Counted from the first letter of the stretch, positions 1 to 8,159 are shown. The stretch is DNA of 64,000 bases from Flavobacterium stagni (GCF_004122105.1 NZ_SBKN01000002.1:310001-374000), one strand, 5' to 3'. Program-made: numbers and translations. Notes: generated from the sequence alone by a model not told the origin.

Positions 1-262
1 CGAGTCCGCGCACATCCATGTCTCTTTGTACAAATTGGGTACAATGCACCACCGTTCCTTTTGGGAAATGGGTACTGCCCACGGTTCCCAAATTGATAAT
101 GAGCTTCGGTCGTTGGGTCGCCAAGGCTTTGGTCAGCGCATACGCCGCTTGCACCTTACCGATTCCCGTAAACAAAACGTTCTGACCCTCAAAGACATCC
201 GCCGCTTCAGATTCTAACGCAAAACAAAAAAGGATTTCCTGGGGGGAGAGGGAGCGAATCAT
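1..262 (-). CDS. Nucleosidase/phosphorylase family protein, N-terminal part
   Basis: The gene reads leftward and runs off the window, so only the first 87 residues are present. They match the start of the PNP/UDP phosphorylase superfamily as found in 5'-methylthioadenosine/S-adenosylhomocysteine nucleosidases: a glycine-rich segment TGIGKVQAA at 32-40, the core strand INLGTVGS at 56-63 and FVQRDMDV at 77-84. Family members remove the base from nucleosides for salvage or for recycling of methylation by-products. The start is the ATG at 260-262, followed by an unbroken frame. Exact substrate cannot be settled without the C-terminal catalytic region. A conflicting short frame on the other strand is a shadow. 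Confidence 0.75.
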   Translation of the reverse strand, partial: MIRSLSPQEILFCFALESEAADVFEGQNVLFTGIGKVQAAYALTKALATQRPKLIINLGTVGSTHFPKGTVVHCTQFVQRDMDVRGL

Positions 263-503
263 TGTGGTTATTGTAAATTTTGAATTTTAAATGTTAAATG
301 GTCCCTTAAAATAGCAAATTTCCTTTTTAAACGGTATTAACCTGAAACATTAAACTTGAAACTTGAAACTTTTATATAGCTGCTGAGATTCTGAGCTGCT
401 AAGCTTCTGAGAAATTCCTAACATGTGTTTTTAAGAATCCAACCCGATCTATAAATTTCTTTTTTAAACGGTTCTAACCTGAAACATTAAACATTAAACG
501 TTA
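263..503. repeat. Spacer with a 40-bp direct repeat and short-phrase repeats
   Basis: A 40-bp segment at 316-355 recurs at 453-492 with only a few mismatches; both copies end in the phrase CCTGAAACATTAAAC. Between them lie runs of CTTGAAA and a stretch at about 381-410 reading CTGAGATTCTGAGCTGCTAA. Both phrase types recur in other spacers of this window. No gene is seen. Confidence 0.7.
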
Positions 504-1319
504 TTACACCGCTACATCATACTCGCGCAACGCATCATTCAACGACGTTTTTAAGTCGGTTGAAGGTTTGCGCTTGCCGATGATTAAAGCACAAGGGACT
601 TGGTAACTTCCCGCACCGAATTCTTTGGTATAGCTGCCGGGAATAACTACCGAGCGCGCTGGAACTACACCTTTGTATTCTACAGGTTCGGTTCCCGTAA
701 CGTCAATAATTTTTGTAGAAGCGGTCAAACAAACATTGGCACCCAAAACAGCTTCTTTTTCTACACGTACGCCTTCAACTACGATGCAACGCGAACCGAT
801 AAAGGCACCGTCTTCGATGATAACAGGAGCGGCTTGCAAGGGTTCTAATACACCACCGATACCCACGCCACCACTCAAGTGAACGTCTTTACCGATTTGT
901 GCACAACTCCCTACAGTCGCCCACGTATCGACCATCGTACCTTCATCCACGTAGGCACCGATGTTGACATAACTCGGCATTAAAATCACACCTTTTGAAA
1001 TATAAGCTCCGTGACGGGCTACGGCATGCGGTACCACACGAATTCCTTTTTCAGCATAACCACGTTTCAACGGCATTTTGTCGTGGTATTCAAATATACC
1101 CACTTCAAAGGTTTCCATCTTTTGAATCGGGAAGTACAACACTACGGCTTTTTTCACCCATTCGTTCACTTGCCAACCGCCATCAACGGGTTGCGCTACA
1201 CGTAAGGTACCAGCATCCACTAAGTTGATTACTTCGCGAATGGCGTTTTGCGTTGCTTCTTCTTTTAATAATTCGCGGTTTTCCCACGCGTTTTCTATGG
1301 TTTGTTGTAATGCTGTCAT
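504..1319 (-). CDS. dapD: 2,3,4,5-tetrahydropyridine-2,6-dicarboxylate N-succinyltransferase
   Basis: DapD transfers succinyl from succinyl-CoA to tetrahydrodipicolinate in the succinylase branch of lysine and meso-diaminopimelate synthesis in the cytoplasm. The 271-residue length is the family norm. The N-terminal helical domain is followed by a left-handed beta-helix of hexapeptide repeats, visible as strings such as MPSYVNIGAYVDEGTMVDTW and VGIGGVLEPLQAAPVIIEDG, then a C-terminal cap containing GKRKPSTDLKTSLND. The frame extends seven codons further upstream, but the ATG at 1317-1319 (MTALQQTIENAW) fits the family and leaves room for the -7 element at 1338-1345. It appears monocistronic. 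Confidence 0.96.
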   Translation of the reverse strand: MTALQQTIENAWENRELLKEEATQNAIREVINLVDAGTLRVAQPVDGGWQVNEWVKKAVVLYFPIQKMETFEVGIFEYHDKMPLKRGYAEKGIRVVPHAVARHGAYISKGVILMPSYVNIGAYVDEGTMVDTWATVGSCAQIGKDVHLSGGVGIGGVLEPLQAAPVIIEDGAFIGSRCIVVEGVRVEKEAVLGANVCLTASTKIIDVTGTEPVEYKGVVPARSVVIPGSYTKEFGAGSYQVPCALIIGKRKPSTDLKTSLNDALREYDVAV

Positions 1320-1337
1320 GTCTATAAAATTGAATCG

Positions 1338-1345
1338 CAAAGATA
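1338..1345 (-). promoter_or_regulatory. Bacteroidota -7 element of dapD
   Basis: Read on the minus strand this is TATCTTTG, an exact match to TAnnTTTG. It ends 18 bp before the dapD ATG. No clear -33 TTTG is seen. Confidence 0.6.
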
Positions 1346-1361
1346 ACGGTTTGTTTGTTTT

Positions 1362-2246
1362 TTAAGGAAGGAAGACCGGATTTTTCCAACGGTATCCGTA
1401 CCGAATTTTTTGGTAGGTCCGACCCCAAAACCCTTTTAGTTTGTACTGTCGTTTGCCGACCGACAATTCCCACGGATCCCAGGAATGCAGATGCTGCAAA
1501 CGGGCTTCCCAAGTAGGATAATGTTTTAAAAAATCGCGAATTACCGGACGAAACTCCTTGAAGTACCAGTAATGGTGCAAATACGATTTCGTTTCATGTA
1601 GTCCGCTGGATTGCAAAGCTTCGGTTACGGCAATTTGTTCCATACTAAACAACGGATAGGCCGCATAAAGCACGTCCATCAACGCCTCAGCCTTTTGCAA
1701 TTGGGGTAATTGCCGGTTGGTGAGTCCGATGCAACCCGAATTCCACACTTCAAATTGGGTATCCAAATGCACGATTTCGCCATTAGGTAATCGAAACTGC
1801 TGTTGGTTGCGCAGTAGTTTTTTCATTTTACGGGCAATGCCGCCTTTGTTGGCGTGGAGCGGCCCCTCATTGGCATCCATAAAAACGCTGCCTTGAGCAA
1901 TGGAAGCAAACAAGGGGGAAAGCGATTGCCGCACAATAACATCGGTGTCGAGGTACAGAAAATTTCCTGTATGGGTTTCCAGCATTTGTTGGAGTACCTT
2001 AATCTTGACACGGTAGGGATAATTTTGCGGACCTTTCCACCAATGAATTTGGTCGGGAGTGAGTTCGTGAAACACCACCGAATGCGGCAACTGCGCTTTC
2101 ATCTCCGAAACGACATCGGTAAAAATATGGATATTGAAATCGGGTTCGGGATGCTGCAGGTAAAGCGAAAGCAGCGACCACACAACTTCGTTGCGATAGT
2201 CACTACCGCCAAAAGCGACATAAATCAGGTGATTTTGGTGCGTCAT
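1362..2246 (-). CDS. Putative glycosyltransferase with DxD motif (GT8-like)
   Basis: This 294-residue cytoplasmic protein resembles the GT-A nucleotide-sugar transferases. Its N-terminus IYVAFGGSDYRNEVVWSLLS is a typical GT8-like start, and FLYLDTDVIV carries the metal-binding DTD near residue 100. Further conserved-looking parts are FMDANEG and the VWNSGCIGL segment after residue 160, which in such enzymes contributes to the acceptor site. No signal peptide or membrane segment is present. It stands alone between dapD and a divergent lipoprotein gene, so the acceptor is unknown. The -7 element at 2251-2258 ends only 4 bp before the ATG, which suggests a nearly leaderless message. Confidence 0.75.
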   Translation of the reverse strand: MTHQNHLIYVAFGGSDYRNEVVWSLLSLYLQHPEPDFNIHIFTDVVSEMKAQLPHSVVFHELTPDQIHWWKGPQNYPYRVKIKVLQQMLETHTGNFLYLDTDVIVRQSLSPLFASIAQGSVFMDANEGPLHANKGGIARKMKKLLRNQQQFRLPNGEIVHLDTQFEVWNSGCIGLTNRQLPQLQKAEALMDVLYAAYPLFSMEQIAVTEALQSSGLHETKSYLHHYWYFKEFRPVIRDFLKHYPTWEARLQHLHSWDPWELSVGKRQYKLKGFWGRTYQKIRYGYRWKNPVFLP

Positions 2247-2250
2247 GTCA

Positions 2251-2258
2251 CAAAGATA
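2251..2258 (-). promoter_or_regulatory. -7 element of the GT8-like gene
   Basis: Minus-strand TATCTTTG matches TAnnTTTG and ends 4 bp upstream of the ATG at 2246, leaving almost no leader. Confidence 0.5.
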
Positions 2259-2329
2259 GGATTTCGATCCCGGAAAACAATTGTTAAATTTTTAGTCTTT
2301 CGTTAAGGAATATTTTAGAGAGTTCCGTG

Positions 2330-2337
2330 TATTTTTG
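2330..2337 (+). promoter_or_regulatory. -7 element of the NlpE/META lipoprotein gene
   Basis: TATTTTTG matches TAnnTTTG and ends 16 bp before the ATG at 2354. This spacing supports that ATG over an upstream non-ATG start in the same frame. Confidence 0.55.
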
Positions 2338-2353
2338 GAACAAAATCAACCGT

Positions 2354-3208
2354 ATGAAAACCACCCTTGTTTCAATTGTCTTGTCTGGATTACTGCTTGT
2401 TTCTTGTGGTCATAAAGAAGAACATCCTGCTGCTGAAGCGGCGAAAAATACTCCAGATGTCTCCCATTCACCCAAACGAACGTTGGATTACCAAGGCTAT
2501 TACAAAGGCGTTTTGCCCTGTGCCGATTGCGAAGGCATTGAAACCGAACTGGCGTTGAACGATACGGTGCACTATGTGTTGACCACCCGGTATTTAGGTA
2601 AGTCAGATGCGCCTTTTGTCACGAAAGGAACTTATGTATGGAATGCAGACGAATCGCACATTCGCCTTAACAATAATGGCGACGGACCCAATGAATATGT
2701 GGTTTCTGAAAATCAGCTGACCCAGTTGGATGTTGAGGGAAAACCCATTACGGGGCAATTGGCGACGCGTTATATTTTACAAAAAATGAAAGTCGATCAA
2801 GCCACGGGTGAAAAGTTGGTGCAATCCACTTCCCACGTGATTGCATCGGAAGCCCCCGTAAAAGCAGTTACTTATAGCTTGGCGGGTACCACTTGGGTAT
2901 TGGAATCTTTACAAGGCAAAGCAATTGGGAAAACCGCCAAGCCATATACTTTACAACTCAATTCAAAAGACGGTCGTTTCAGTGCCTATGTGGGTTGCAA
3001 CCGAATTGGGGGCAATTATGTTATGCCCTCAGCGACGGGATTGGCTTTTGTGAATGTAATGGCGACCAAAATGGCGTGTCCGAATAGGAATTTGGAGCAG
3101 CAATTTCTTGAACTGTTAGAAACCGTGGATGCCTATGAAATTAAGCAAAACAAGCTGTTGGTAGTCAATAAAACAAAAACTACTGTAGCGGTCTTTTACG
3201 GACAATAA
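2354..3208 (+). CDS. Lipoprotein with NlpE-like and META (HslJ-like) domains
   Basis: The 284-residue protein begins with a lipoprotein signal, a hydrophobic stretch ending LLLVSCG, so Cys would be lipidated. An NlpE N-terminal-like domain follows (YYKGVLPCADCEGIETEL, with the CADC pair seen in copper-resistance/envelope-stress NlpE). The C-terminal third is a META domain (LAGTTWVLESLQGK, then YVGCNRIGGNY and KMACPN). Both domains are linked in other bacteria to envelope stress or resistance, but no function can be assigned here. The start at 2354 was chosen over a longer frame because it gives a clean signal peptide and follows the -7 element. ruvX follows after 16 bp. Confidence 0.85.
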   Translation: MKTTLVSIVLSGLLLVSCGHKEEHPAAEAAKNTPDVSHSPKRTLDYQGYYKGVLPCADCEGIETELALNDTVHYVLTTRYLGKSDAPFVTKGTYVWNADESHIRLNNNGDGPNEYVVSENQLTQLDVEGKPITGQLATRYILQKMKVDQATGEKLVQSTSHVIASEAPVKAVTYSLAGTTWVLESLQGKAIGKTAKPYTLQLNSKDGRFSAYVGCNRIGGNYVMPSATGLAFVNVMATKMACPNRNLEQQFLELLETVDAYEIKQNKLLVVNKTKTTVAVFYGQ

Positions 3209-3224
3209 TTCGTACTTTTGGCCC

Positions 3225-3641
3225 ATGCCACGACTTTTAGCTATCGATTACGGAATAAAACGCACGGGAATTGCCGTGACGGACGAACTGCAAATTATCG
3301 CTTCAGGATTAACCACAGTGGATTCGAAAGAATTGCTCGTGTTTCTCAAGAATTATTTTGCAAAAGAACAGGTAGCAAAAGTGTTGGTGGGCGAACCCAA
3401 GCAAATGAATGGGCAACCTTCAGAGAGTGCTCCTTTGGTGGATGCTTTTGTGGCCGCCTTTCAGCAGCAGTTTCCTGAAATTCCTGTTGAGCGGGTTGAC
3501 GAACGCTTTACGTCCAAAATGGCCTTTCAAACCATGATTGATAGCGGATTAAAAAAGAAACAACGGCAGAACAAACGCTTGATTGACGAGATCGCCGCTA
3601 CGATATTGTTGCAGGATTACCTTTCCCGCAAAATGATATAA
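3225..3641 (+). CDS. ruvX: Putative pre-16S rRNA nuclease / Holliday junction resolvase-like YqgF
   Basis: The 138-residue length and RNase H fold signature are those of YqgF/RuvX. The first catalytic strand reads LLAIDYGIKRTGIAVTD (residues 4-20), VGEPKQMNG marks the second conserved region, and VERVDERFTS plus a C-terminal DEIAATILLQDYL supply the remaining acidic residues. In E. coli the protein processes the 5' end of 16S rRNA; the resolvase role is less certain. A TACTTTTG element at 3213-3220 ends only 4 bp before the ATG, so the gene may be nearly leaderless or be read from the upstream lipoprotein gene. Confidence 0.93.
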   Translation: MPRLLAIDYGIKRTGIAVTDELQIIASGLTTVDSKELLVFLKNYFAKEQVAKVLVGEPKQMNGQPSESAPLVDAFVAAFQQQFPEIPVERVDERFTSKMAFQTMIDSGLKKKQRQNKRLIDEIAATILLQDYLSRKMI

Positions 3642-3668
3642 ATCCTTCCAAAAAGGAGAAAAAAGTGC

Positions 3669-3676
3669 TACTTTTG
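3669..3676 (+). promoter_or_regulatory. -7 element of def
   Basis: TACTTTTG is an exact TAnnTTTG match and ends 23 bp before the def ATG. Confidence 0.6.
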
Positions 3677-3699
3677 CCCCGTAAATAAAAAACAAACGC

Positions 3700-4287
3700 A
3701 TGATTTTACCCATTGTAGGTTACGGCGATCCGGTATTGCGCAAAGTAGGTGAGGACATCACCCCGGAGTATCCCCAGTTAAAGGAATTGATTGACAACAT
3801 GTACGATACCATGTACAATGCGTACGGAGTCGGATTGGCGGCGCCACAAATTGGCTTGGCGATTCGCTTGTTTGTGATTGATACCGAACCGTTTTCGGAT
3901 GGTGATGACATCAGCGCGGAGGAAAAGGCGCAATTGAAAGTGTTCAAGAAAACCTTTATCAATGCGAAGATTTTGAAAGAAGAGGGTGAAGAATGGGGTT
4001 TTAACGAAGGCTGTTTGAGTATCCCGGATGTGCGTGAAGACGTGTACCGTAACGAACGCGTTACCATTGAATATTGCGACGAAAACTTTGTGAAGCATAC
4101 GGAAGTGTACGACGGATTGATTGCCCGTGTGATTCAGCACGAGTACGATCATATCGAAGGGATTTTGTTTACAGACAAGATTTCTACCTTAAAACGTACC
4201 CTCATCAAGAAAAAGCTACAGAACATCATGGATGGCAAAGCCCGTCCGGATTATCGTATGAGATTTTATAACAAAAAAGGTCGTTAA
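3700..4287 (+). CDS. def: Peptide deformylase
   Basis: Def removes the formyl group from the initiator methionine of new proteins, using a metal ion. All three family motifs are present in the 195-residue product: GVGLAAPQIG (about 45-54), EGCLSIP (about 104-110) with the metal-binding Cys, and QHEYDHIEG (about 146-154) with both metal-binding His residues and the catalytic Glu. An insertion rich in acidic residues between motifs 1 and 2 is common in Bacteroidota enzymes. It lies between ruvX and a DUF5606 gene on the same strand, each with its own -7 element. Confidence 0.97.
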   Translation: MILPIVGYGDPVLRKVGEDITPEYPQLKELIDNMYDTMYNAYGVGLAAPQIGLAIRLFVIDTEPFSDGDDISAEEKAQLKVFKKTFINAKILKEEGEEWGFNEGCLSIPDVREDVYRNERVTIEYCDENFVKHTEVYDGLIARVIQHEYDHIEGILFTDKISTLKRTLIKKKLQNIMDGKARPDYRMRFYNKKGR

Positions 4288-4301
4288 TTCGAACAAATAA
4301 A

Positions 4302-4309
4302 TATATTTG
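4302..4309 (+). promoter_or_regulatory. -7 element of the DUF5606 gene
   Basis: TATATTTG matches TAnnTTTG exactly and ends 22 bp before the ATG at 4332. Confidence 0.6.
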
Positions 4310-4331
4310 CGACCGAAAAATACAATTCCAA

Positions 4332-4805
4332 ATGAAAATTGACAGAATATTAGCCATTTCGGGAAAACCCGGATTGTTTGAATTGAAAATGCAAACCCGT
4401 ACAGGCTTTGTAGCAGAATCCTTGTTAGATGGTAAAAAAATTACGGTAGGATTGCGCAGTAACGTAAGTTTATTGTCGGAAATCTCCATGTACACCTACA
4501 CTGAGGAAAAACCGTTGGTCGAAGTAATGCGTGCTATCGCTGTAAAAGAAAACGAAGGTCCTGCATTATCCCACAAAGAAGACAATGCAAAATTGGTGGC
4601 GTATTTTGAAGAGGTTTTACCGGATTACGATCAAGACCGTGTGTATGCTTCAGACATCAAAAAAGTATTGAATTGGTACAATATTTTGCAAGCAAAAGGC
4701 ATGGTTTCTAAAGAAGAGCCAACTGTTGAAAACGCAGAAGAAATCAAAGAACAAGTGGTAGAAGAGGTGAAAGCCAAAAAGAAAACCACTAAGAAAAGCG
4801 AATAA
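4332..4805 (+). CDS. DUF5606 family protein
   Basis: The 157-residue protein has the layout of a Bacteroidota-specific family known as DUF5606: an N-terminal small beta-rich domain (ILAISGKPGLFELKMQTRTG, then GLRSNVSLLSEISMYT) and a short helical domain (YFEEVLPDYDQDRVYASDIK). The tail is lysine- and glutamate-rich and probably disordered (KAKKKTTKKSE). No enzymatic motif, signal peptide or membrane segment is visible. Its constant position next to def in related genomes is my recollection, not something shown here. Function unknown. Confidence 0.85.
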   Translation: MKIDRILAISGKPGLFELKMQTRTGFVAESLLDGKKITVGLRSNVSLLSEISMYTYTEEKPLVEVMRAIAVKENEGPALSHKEDNAKLVAYFEEVLPDYDQDRVYASDIKKVLNWYNILQAKGMVSKEEPTVENAEEIKEQVVEEVKAKKKTTKKSE

Positions 4806-4835
4806 AAATTCACTAAACTAACCAAATATCTGGAG

Positions 4836-4871
4836 TCCCGATCGTATTTACGGTCGGGATTTCTTATTTTT
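4836..4871 (+). terminator. Terminator after the DUF5606 gene
   Basis: An 8-bp stem (CCCGATCG with CGGTCGGG, one G-T pair) closes a 6-nt loop and is followed by a T-rich stretch. It separates this gene from mazG. Confidence 0.7.
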
Positions 4872-4887
4872 ACCCAAAACGATTACG

Positions 4888-5661
4888 ATGAATACCCGCG
4901 AAGCACAACTGCAAGCCTTCAACCGATTGCTCGATATTATGGACGATTTACGGGAAAAATGCCCGTGGGATAAAAAGCAAACGCTGCAATCCCTGCGGCA
5001 TTTGACTATTGAAGAGACCTACGAACTCGGTGATGCCATTTTAGATAACAACCTCGAAGAAGTAAAGAAAGAGTTGGGCGACCTACTCTTGCATATAGTT
5101 TTTTATGCGAAAATTGGCAGCGAAACCCAATCGTTTGATATAGCGGATGTGGCTAACGAAATCTGTGACAAGCTCATCCACCGTCATCCGCATATTTACG
5201 GCGATGTGGAAGTAGCCGATGAAGAGGAAGTCAAACGCAACTGGGAAAAGTTGAAGTTGAAAGAAGGCAAGAAATCCGTCTTGGAAGGTGTGCCCAAAGG
5301 ATTGCCTGCGATGGTAAAAGCGAGCAGGGTACAGGACAAAGCCAAAGGTGTAGGCTTCGATTGGGAACAACCCGAACAAGTTTGGGAGAAAGTCCAAGAG
5401 GAATTGCAAGAATTGCAAGAGGAAGTCGCAACAGGCGACCAGGACCGTATCGAATCGGAGTTTGGGGACGTACTCTTCTCCATGATTAATTACGCCCGCT
5501 TTTTAAATGTAAATCCCGAAGACGCCTTGGAGCGCACGAATAAAAAATTCATTCACCGTTTTCAATACCTCGAGTCCAAAGTCAACGCCATGGGAAAATC
5601 CCTTGCCGATATGACCTTAGCGGAAATGGATGTGTATTGGAATGAGGCGAAGAAGATTTGA
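4888..5661 (+). CDS. mazG: Nucleoside triphosphate pyrophosphohydrolase MazG
   Basis: MazG hydrolyses (d)NTPs to monophosphate and pyrophosphate, cleaning the nucleotide pool. The 257 residues contain two MazG all-alpha domains. The N-terminal one shows CPWDKKQT, IEETYELGDAI and KKELGDLLLHIVFYA, whose EExxE/ExxD residues bind magnesium; the C-terminal one shows EELQELQEEV and ESEFGDVLFSMINYARF. The protein is the length of the two-domain E. coli form. A TATTTTTA sequence at 4865-4872 may be its -7 element, one base off consensus. It is followed by a spacer of simple repeats. Confidence 0.95.
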   Translation: MNTREAQLQAFNRLLDIMDDLREKCPWDKKQTLQSLRHLTIEETYELGDAILDNNLEEVKKELGDLLLHIVFYAKIGSETQSFDIADVANEICDKLIHRHPHIYGDVEVADEEEVKRNWEKLKLKEGKKSVLEGVPKGLPAMVKASRVQDKAKGVGFDWEQPEQVWEKVQEELQELQEEVATGDQDRIESEFGDVLFSMINYARFLNVNPEDALERTNKKFIHRFQYLESKVNAMGKSLADMTLAEMDVYWNEAKKI

Positions 5662-5783
5662 TGATTTGATGATTTGAAAATTTGAAAATTTGAAAATTTG
5701 AAGATTTGATAATGTAGTTAAAGCTCGATTTTACTGCTAAAATCTAAAATCTAAACTCTAAATTCTAAATTCTAAACTCTATA
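5662..5783. repeat. Simple short-phrase repeats between mazG and the permease
   Basis: The spacer begins with repeated TGATTTGA/AAAATTTG units (5659-5710) and ends with repeated AAATCTAAA/AAATTCTAAA units (about 5735-5778). Neither codes for protein. The two families are distinct from each other, and no hairpin or promoter is obvious. Confidence 0.6.
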
Positions 5784-7220
5784 ATGGAAAAACACGAATT
5801 AAAACGTTCTCTCGGACTCATTGACGCGACCAGTTTGGTGGCGGGATCGATGATTGGTTCGGGTATCTTTTTGGTAACTTCAGCCATGGCCCGGGATGTG
5901 GGTTCGGCAGCTTGGATATTGGTGTTGTGGTTCATCACCGGACTCCTCACAATGTCGGCAGCGTTGAGTTATGGCGAGTTGGCCGGAATGATGCCGAATG
6001 CCGGTGGGCAGTTTGTGTATATCCAACGAGCGTATGGTAAATTGGTGTCGTTTCTCTACGGATGGACGGTTTTTACGGTCATTCAAACGGGCGTGATTGC
6101 GGCGGTTGCCGTGGCGTTTGCCAATTACACGGCGGTTTTCTTTCCTGTGTTGGAACAAAAGATTTTTACCTATGAAAGTTTTGTGTTTACCAATAAACAA
6201 ATCTTAGCGATACTCAGTATTTTTTTACTGACCTATATCAATACCCGCGGCGTGCAAAACGGGAAAATCATTCAGTTGGTGTTTACCTCGGCCAAGTTGA
6301 TTGCTTTGTTTGCGCTCATCATTTTGGGCTTGTACGTCGGATTGCAGTCGGATGTGCTGTCACAAAACTTCGCCAACCTTTGGGAAGCCAAGAAAACGGT
6401 GAATCATGAGGGGACGTTGGAAATCTCATTCCTAAGTGGCGTGGCGTTATTGGGTGTCATGGGGGCAACCATTATCAATCCATTGTTTTCGAGCGATGCA
6501 TGGAATAATGTGACCTTTATTGCGGGGGAAATCAAAGACCCGAAACGCAACATTCCTCGCAGTTTGTTTTTAGGAACTTTAATCGTGACCATCATTTATT
6601 TGTTGGCGAATGTGGCGTACTTGTCACTATTACCGCTCAACGGTTCGCCCGACGGTGCAACGGTTATGGAGCGCGGTATCATGTTTGCGTCCGAAGATCG
6701 GGTAGGTGCGGCAGCAGCCAGTGTGATTATGGGAAATGTGGGGGTGTTGGTCATGGCCGGATTAATTATGGTGTCGACGTTTGGATGCAACAGCGGACTC
6801 ATCTTGAGTGGCGGACGTTTATTTTATGCGATGGCTCAAGACGGTTTGTTCTTTAAAAAGGCGGGCGAACTCAACGATAAAGAAGTGCCCGCACGCGCTT
6901 TGTGGGTACAAGGCATTTGGGCGTCGTTGTTGTGTGTCACTGGGAAATACGGTGATTTATTGACCTATGCGACTTTTGCGTCGTTGTTGTTTTATATGCT
7001 CACGATTGGCGGACTCTTTATTTTACGCAAACGCGAACCCGATGCGGAACGTCCGTATAAGGCTTTGGGTTATCCTTTTATTCCGTTGTTGTATATTTTG
7101 ATTACGGCTTCGATTTGTACCGCTCTATTGATCTACGACACCCGCAACACGGGATTGGGCTTGGGTATTGTGGCTTTGGGCGTTCCGGTGTATTATTTGT
7201 TTTTGAAAAAAAAGTCGTAA
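5784..7220 (+). CDS. APC-family amino acid permease
   Basis: This 478-residue inner-membrane protein has about 12 hydrophobic segments and the amino acid/polyamine/organocation signature in the first one (SLVAGSMIGSGIFLV, residues 13-27), where the GSGIF kink binds the amino and carboxyl groups of the substrate. TM6 carries the usual break (FSSDAWNNVTFIAGEIKDPKRNIPRS), with the conserved EIKDPKRNIP loop of LAT/YfnA-type transporters. Substrate cannot be predicted beyond an amino acid. The gene stands alone, bounded by repeat-filled spacers and convergent to the fnr-like gene. Confidence 0.92.
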   Translation: MEKHELKRSLGLIDATSLVAGSMIGSGIFLVTSAMARDVGSAAWILVLWFITGLLTMSAALSYGELAGMMPNAGGQFVYIQRAYGKLVSFLYGWTVFTVIQTGVIAAVAVAFANYTAVFFPVLEQKIFTYESFVFTNKQILAILSIFLLTYINTRGVQNGKIIQLVFTSAKLIALFALIILGLYVGLQSDVLSQNFANLWEAKKTVNHEGTLEISFLSGVALLGVMGATIINPLFSSDAWNNVTFIAGEIKDPKRNIPRSLFLGTLIVTIIYLLANVAYLSLLPLNGSPDGATVMERGIMFASEDRVGAAAASVIMGNVGVLVMAGLIMVSTFGCNSGLILSGGRLFYAMAQDGLFFKKAGELNDKEVPARALWVQGIWASLLCVTGKYGDLLTYATFASLLFYMLTIGGLFILRKREPDAERPYKALGYPFIPLLYILITASICTALLIYDTRNTGLGLGIVALGVPVYYLFLKKKS

Positions 7221-7398
7221 GTCAAAGAGTCGTAAGTCGTAAGTCGAAAAGTCGTAAGTTATAAGTCGAAAAGTCATAAGTCGTAAGTCGGCAGTTATAA
7301 TTCATAACTCAAAACTTATATTCAAAAGTTGAAATTTGAACTTATGATTATTCATGAACTTCATTTAAAATTTATAATTCAAAATTATTAATAACCAT
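7221..7398. repeat. GTCGTAAGTC phrase repeats
   Basis: From about 7215 to 7300 the phrase AGTCGTAAGTC is repeated with variable 2-8 nt joints, and is followed by TTATAATTCATAACTC-like phrases. The same family fills the spacer at 17285-17405. No gene is seen. Confidence 0.65.
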
Positions 7399-7422
7399 AA
7401 ACCCCGCATTGCTGCAGGGTTT
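7399..7422. terminator. Hairpin between convergent permease and fnr-like genes
   Basis: AAACCCCGCA and TGCAGGGTTT form a 9-bp stem with one mismatch around a 4-nt loop. It lies between convergent genes and could end both, but no strong T tract follows on either side. Confidence 0.4.
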
Positions 7423-7456
7423 AGGTCGTTAATTCACATTATATACGCACGCCCGA

Positions 7457-8137
7457 TTACTCGGCCATTCGTTTTAATTTCTGCCTTTCTTTCAAGGCTA
7501 TTTTCTTTCCTATCAATTCGATATATCCGCTTTTGTTGAGCTCAGAGAGCAGGCGGATGCAACTTTCGGTAGCGGTTCCAATCATACCGGCGAGTTCTTC
7601 GCGGGAGAGTTGGATGTGCAACGTGCCGTCTTCGTTTTTACCGAAATTATCTTCCAAATATAATAAAGTTTCTGCTAATCTTTCCTTTACTGTTTTTTGT
7701 GCCATGTTTACCATGTGATCGTCGGCTTCGCGAAGGTCGCCACAAATCGTGCGCATCATATTCATCGAAAAATTGTTGTTCTTGTTGAAGAAACTCATGA
7801 TTTCCGACTTGGGAATGAAGCATACTTGCATGTCTTCAAGGGCCACTGCACTTAAGTTGGTCGGTTCTTCACTAATCAACGAACGCTGTCCCAATAGCTC
7901 GCCAGGCTTGACCAGCTTGACGATTTGGTCTTTGCCATTCGAACTTAATTTCGACAATTTACACACGCCGTCTTTCACACAAAAGACCCCATTAATACTT
8001 TCGCCTTCCTCAAAAATAGGTTCGCCCTTTTTGATGGTATAGGAGGTTTTGCATTCGGCCATGTGGAGCAGTTCGTCCTTAGTTAGTGCCTTCAGGGAAC
8101 TAAATTCCCGTACAATACACTGTTCACATTTGCTCAT
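7457..8137 (-). CDS. Crp/Fnr family transcriptional regulator (FNR-like)
   Basis: The 226-residue protein has a cyclic-nucleotide-binding-type beta-roll (residues about 20-115), a dimerisation helix and a C-terminal winged helix-turn-helix (LSREELAGMIGTATESCIRLLSELNKSGYIEL). In the recognition helix, E and R occupy the places of FNR Glu209 and Arg213, the residues that read TGA/TCA half-sites; FNR Ser212 is replaced by Ile. Cysteines at 4, 7 and 29, with more at 53 and 59, would allow an iron-sulphur oxygen sensor, but the spacing differs from E. coli FNR, so this is inference. Divergent ccoI and the shared palindrome at 8181-8194 point to control of low-oxygen respiration and perhaps of itself. 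Confidence 0.9.
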   Translation of the reverse strand: MSKCEQCIVREFSSLKALTKDELLHMAECKTSYTIKKGEPIFEEGESINGVFCVKDGVCKLSKLSSNGKDQIVKLVKPGELLGQRSLISEEPTNLSAVALEDMQVCFIPKSEIMSFFNKNNNFSMNMMRTICGDLREADDHMVNMAQKTVKERLAETLLYLEDNFGKNEDGTLHIQLSREELAGMIGTATESCIRLLSELNKSGYIELIGKKIALKERQKLKRMAE

Positions 8138-8159
8138 GGAAGTAAGATTTTTGTTACAC

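Noticed and set aside
26-217. 63-residue plus-strand frame at the left edge
   Set aside because: It is antisense to the nucleosidase frame, which has clear family motifs.
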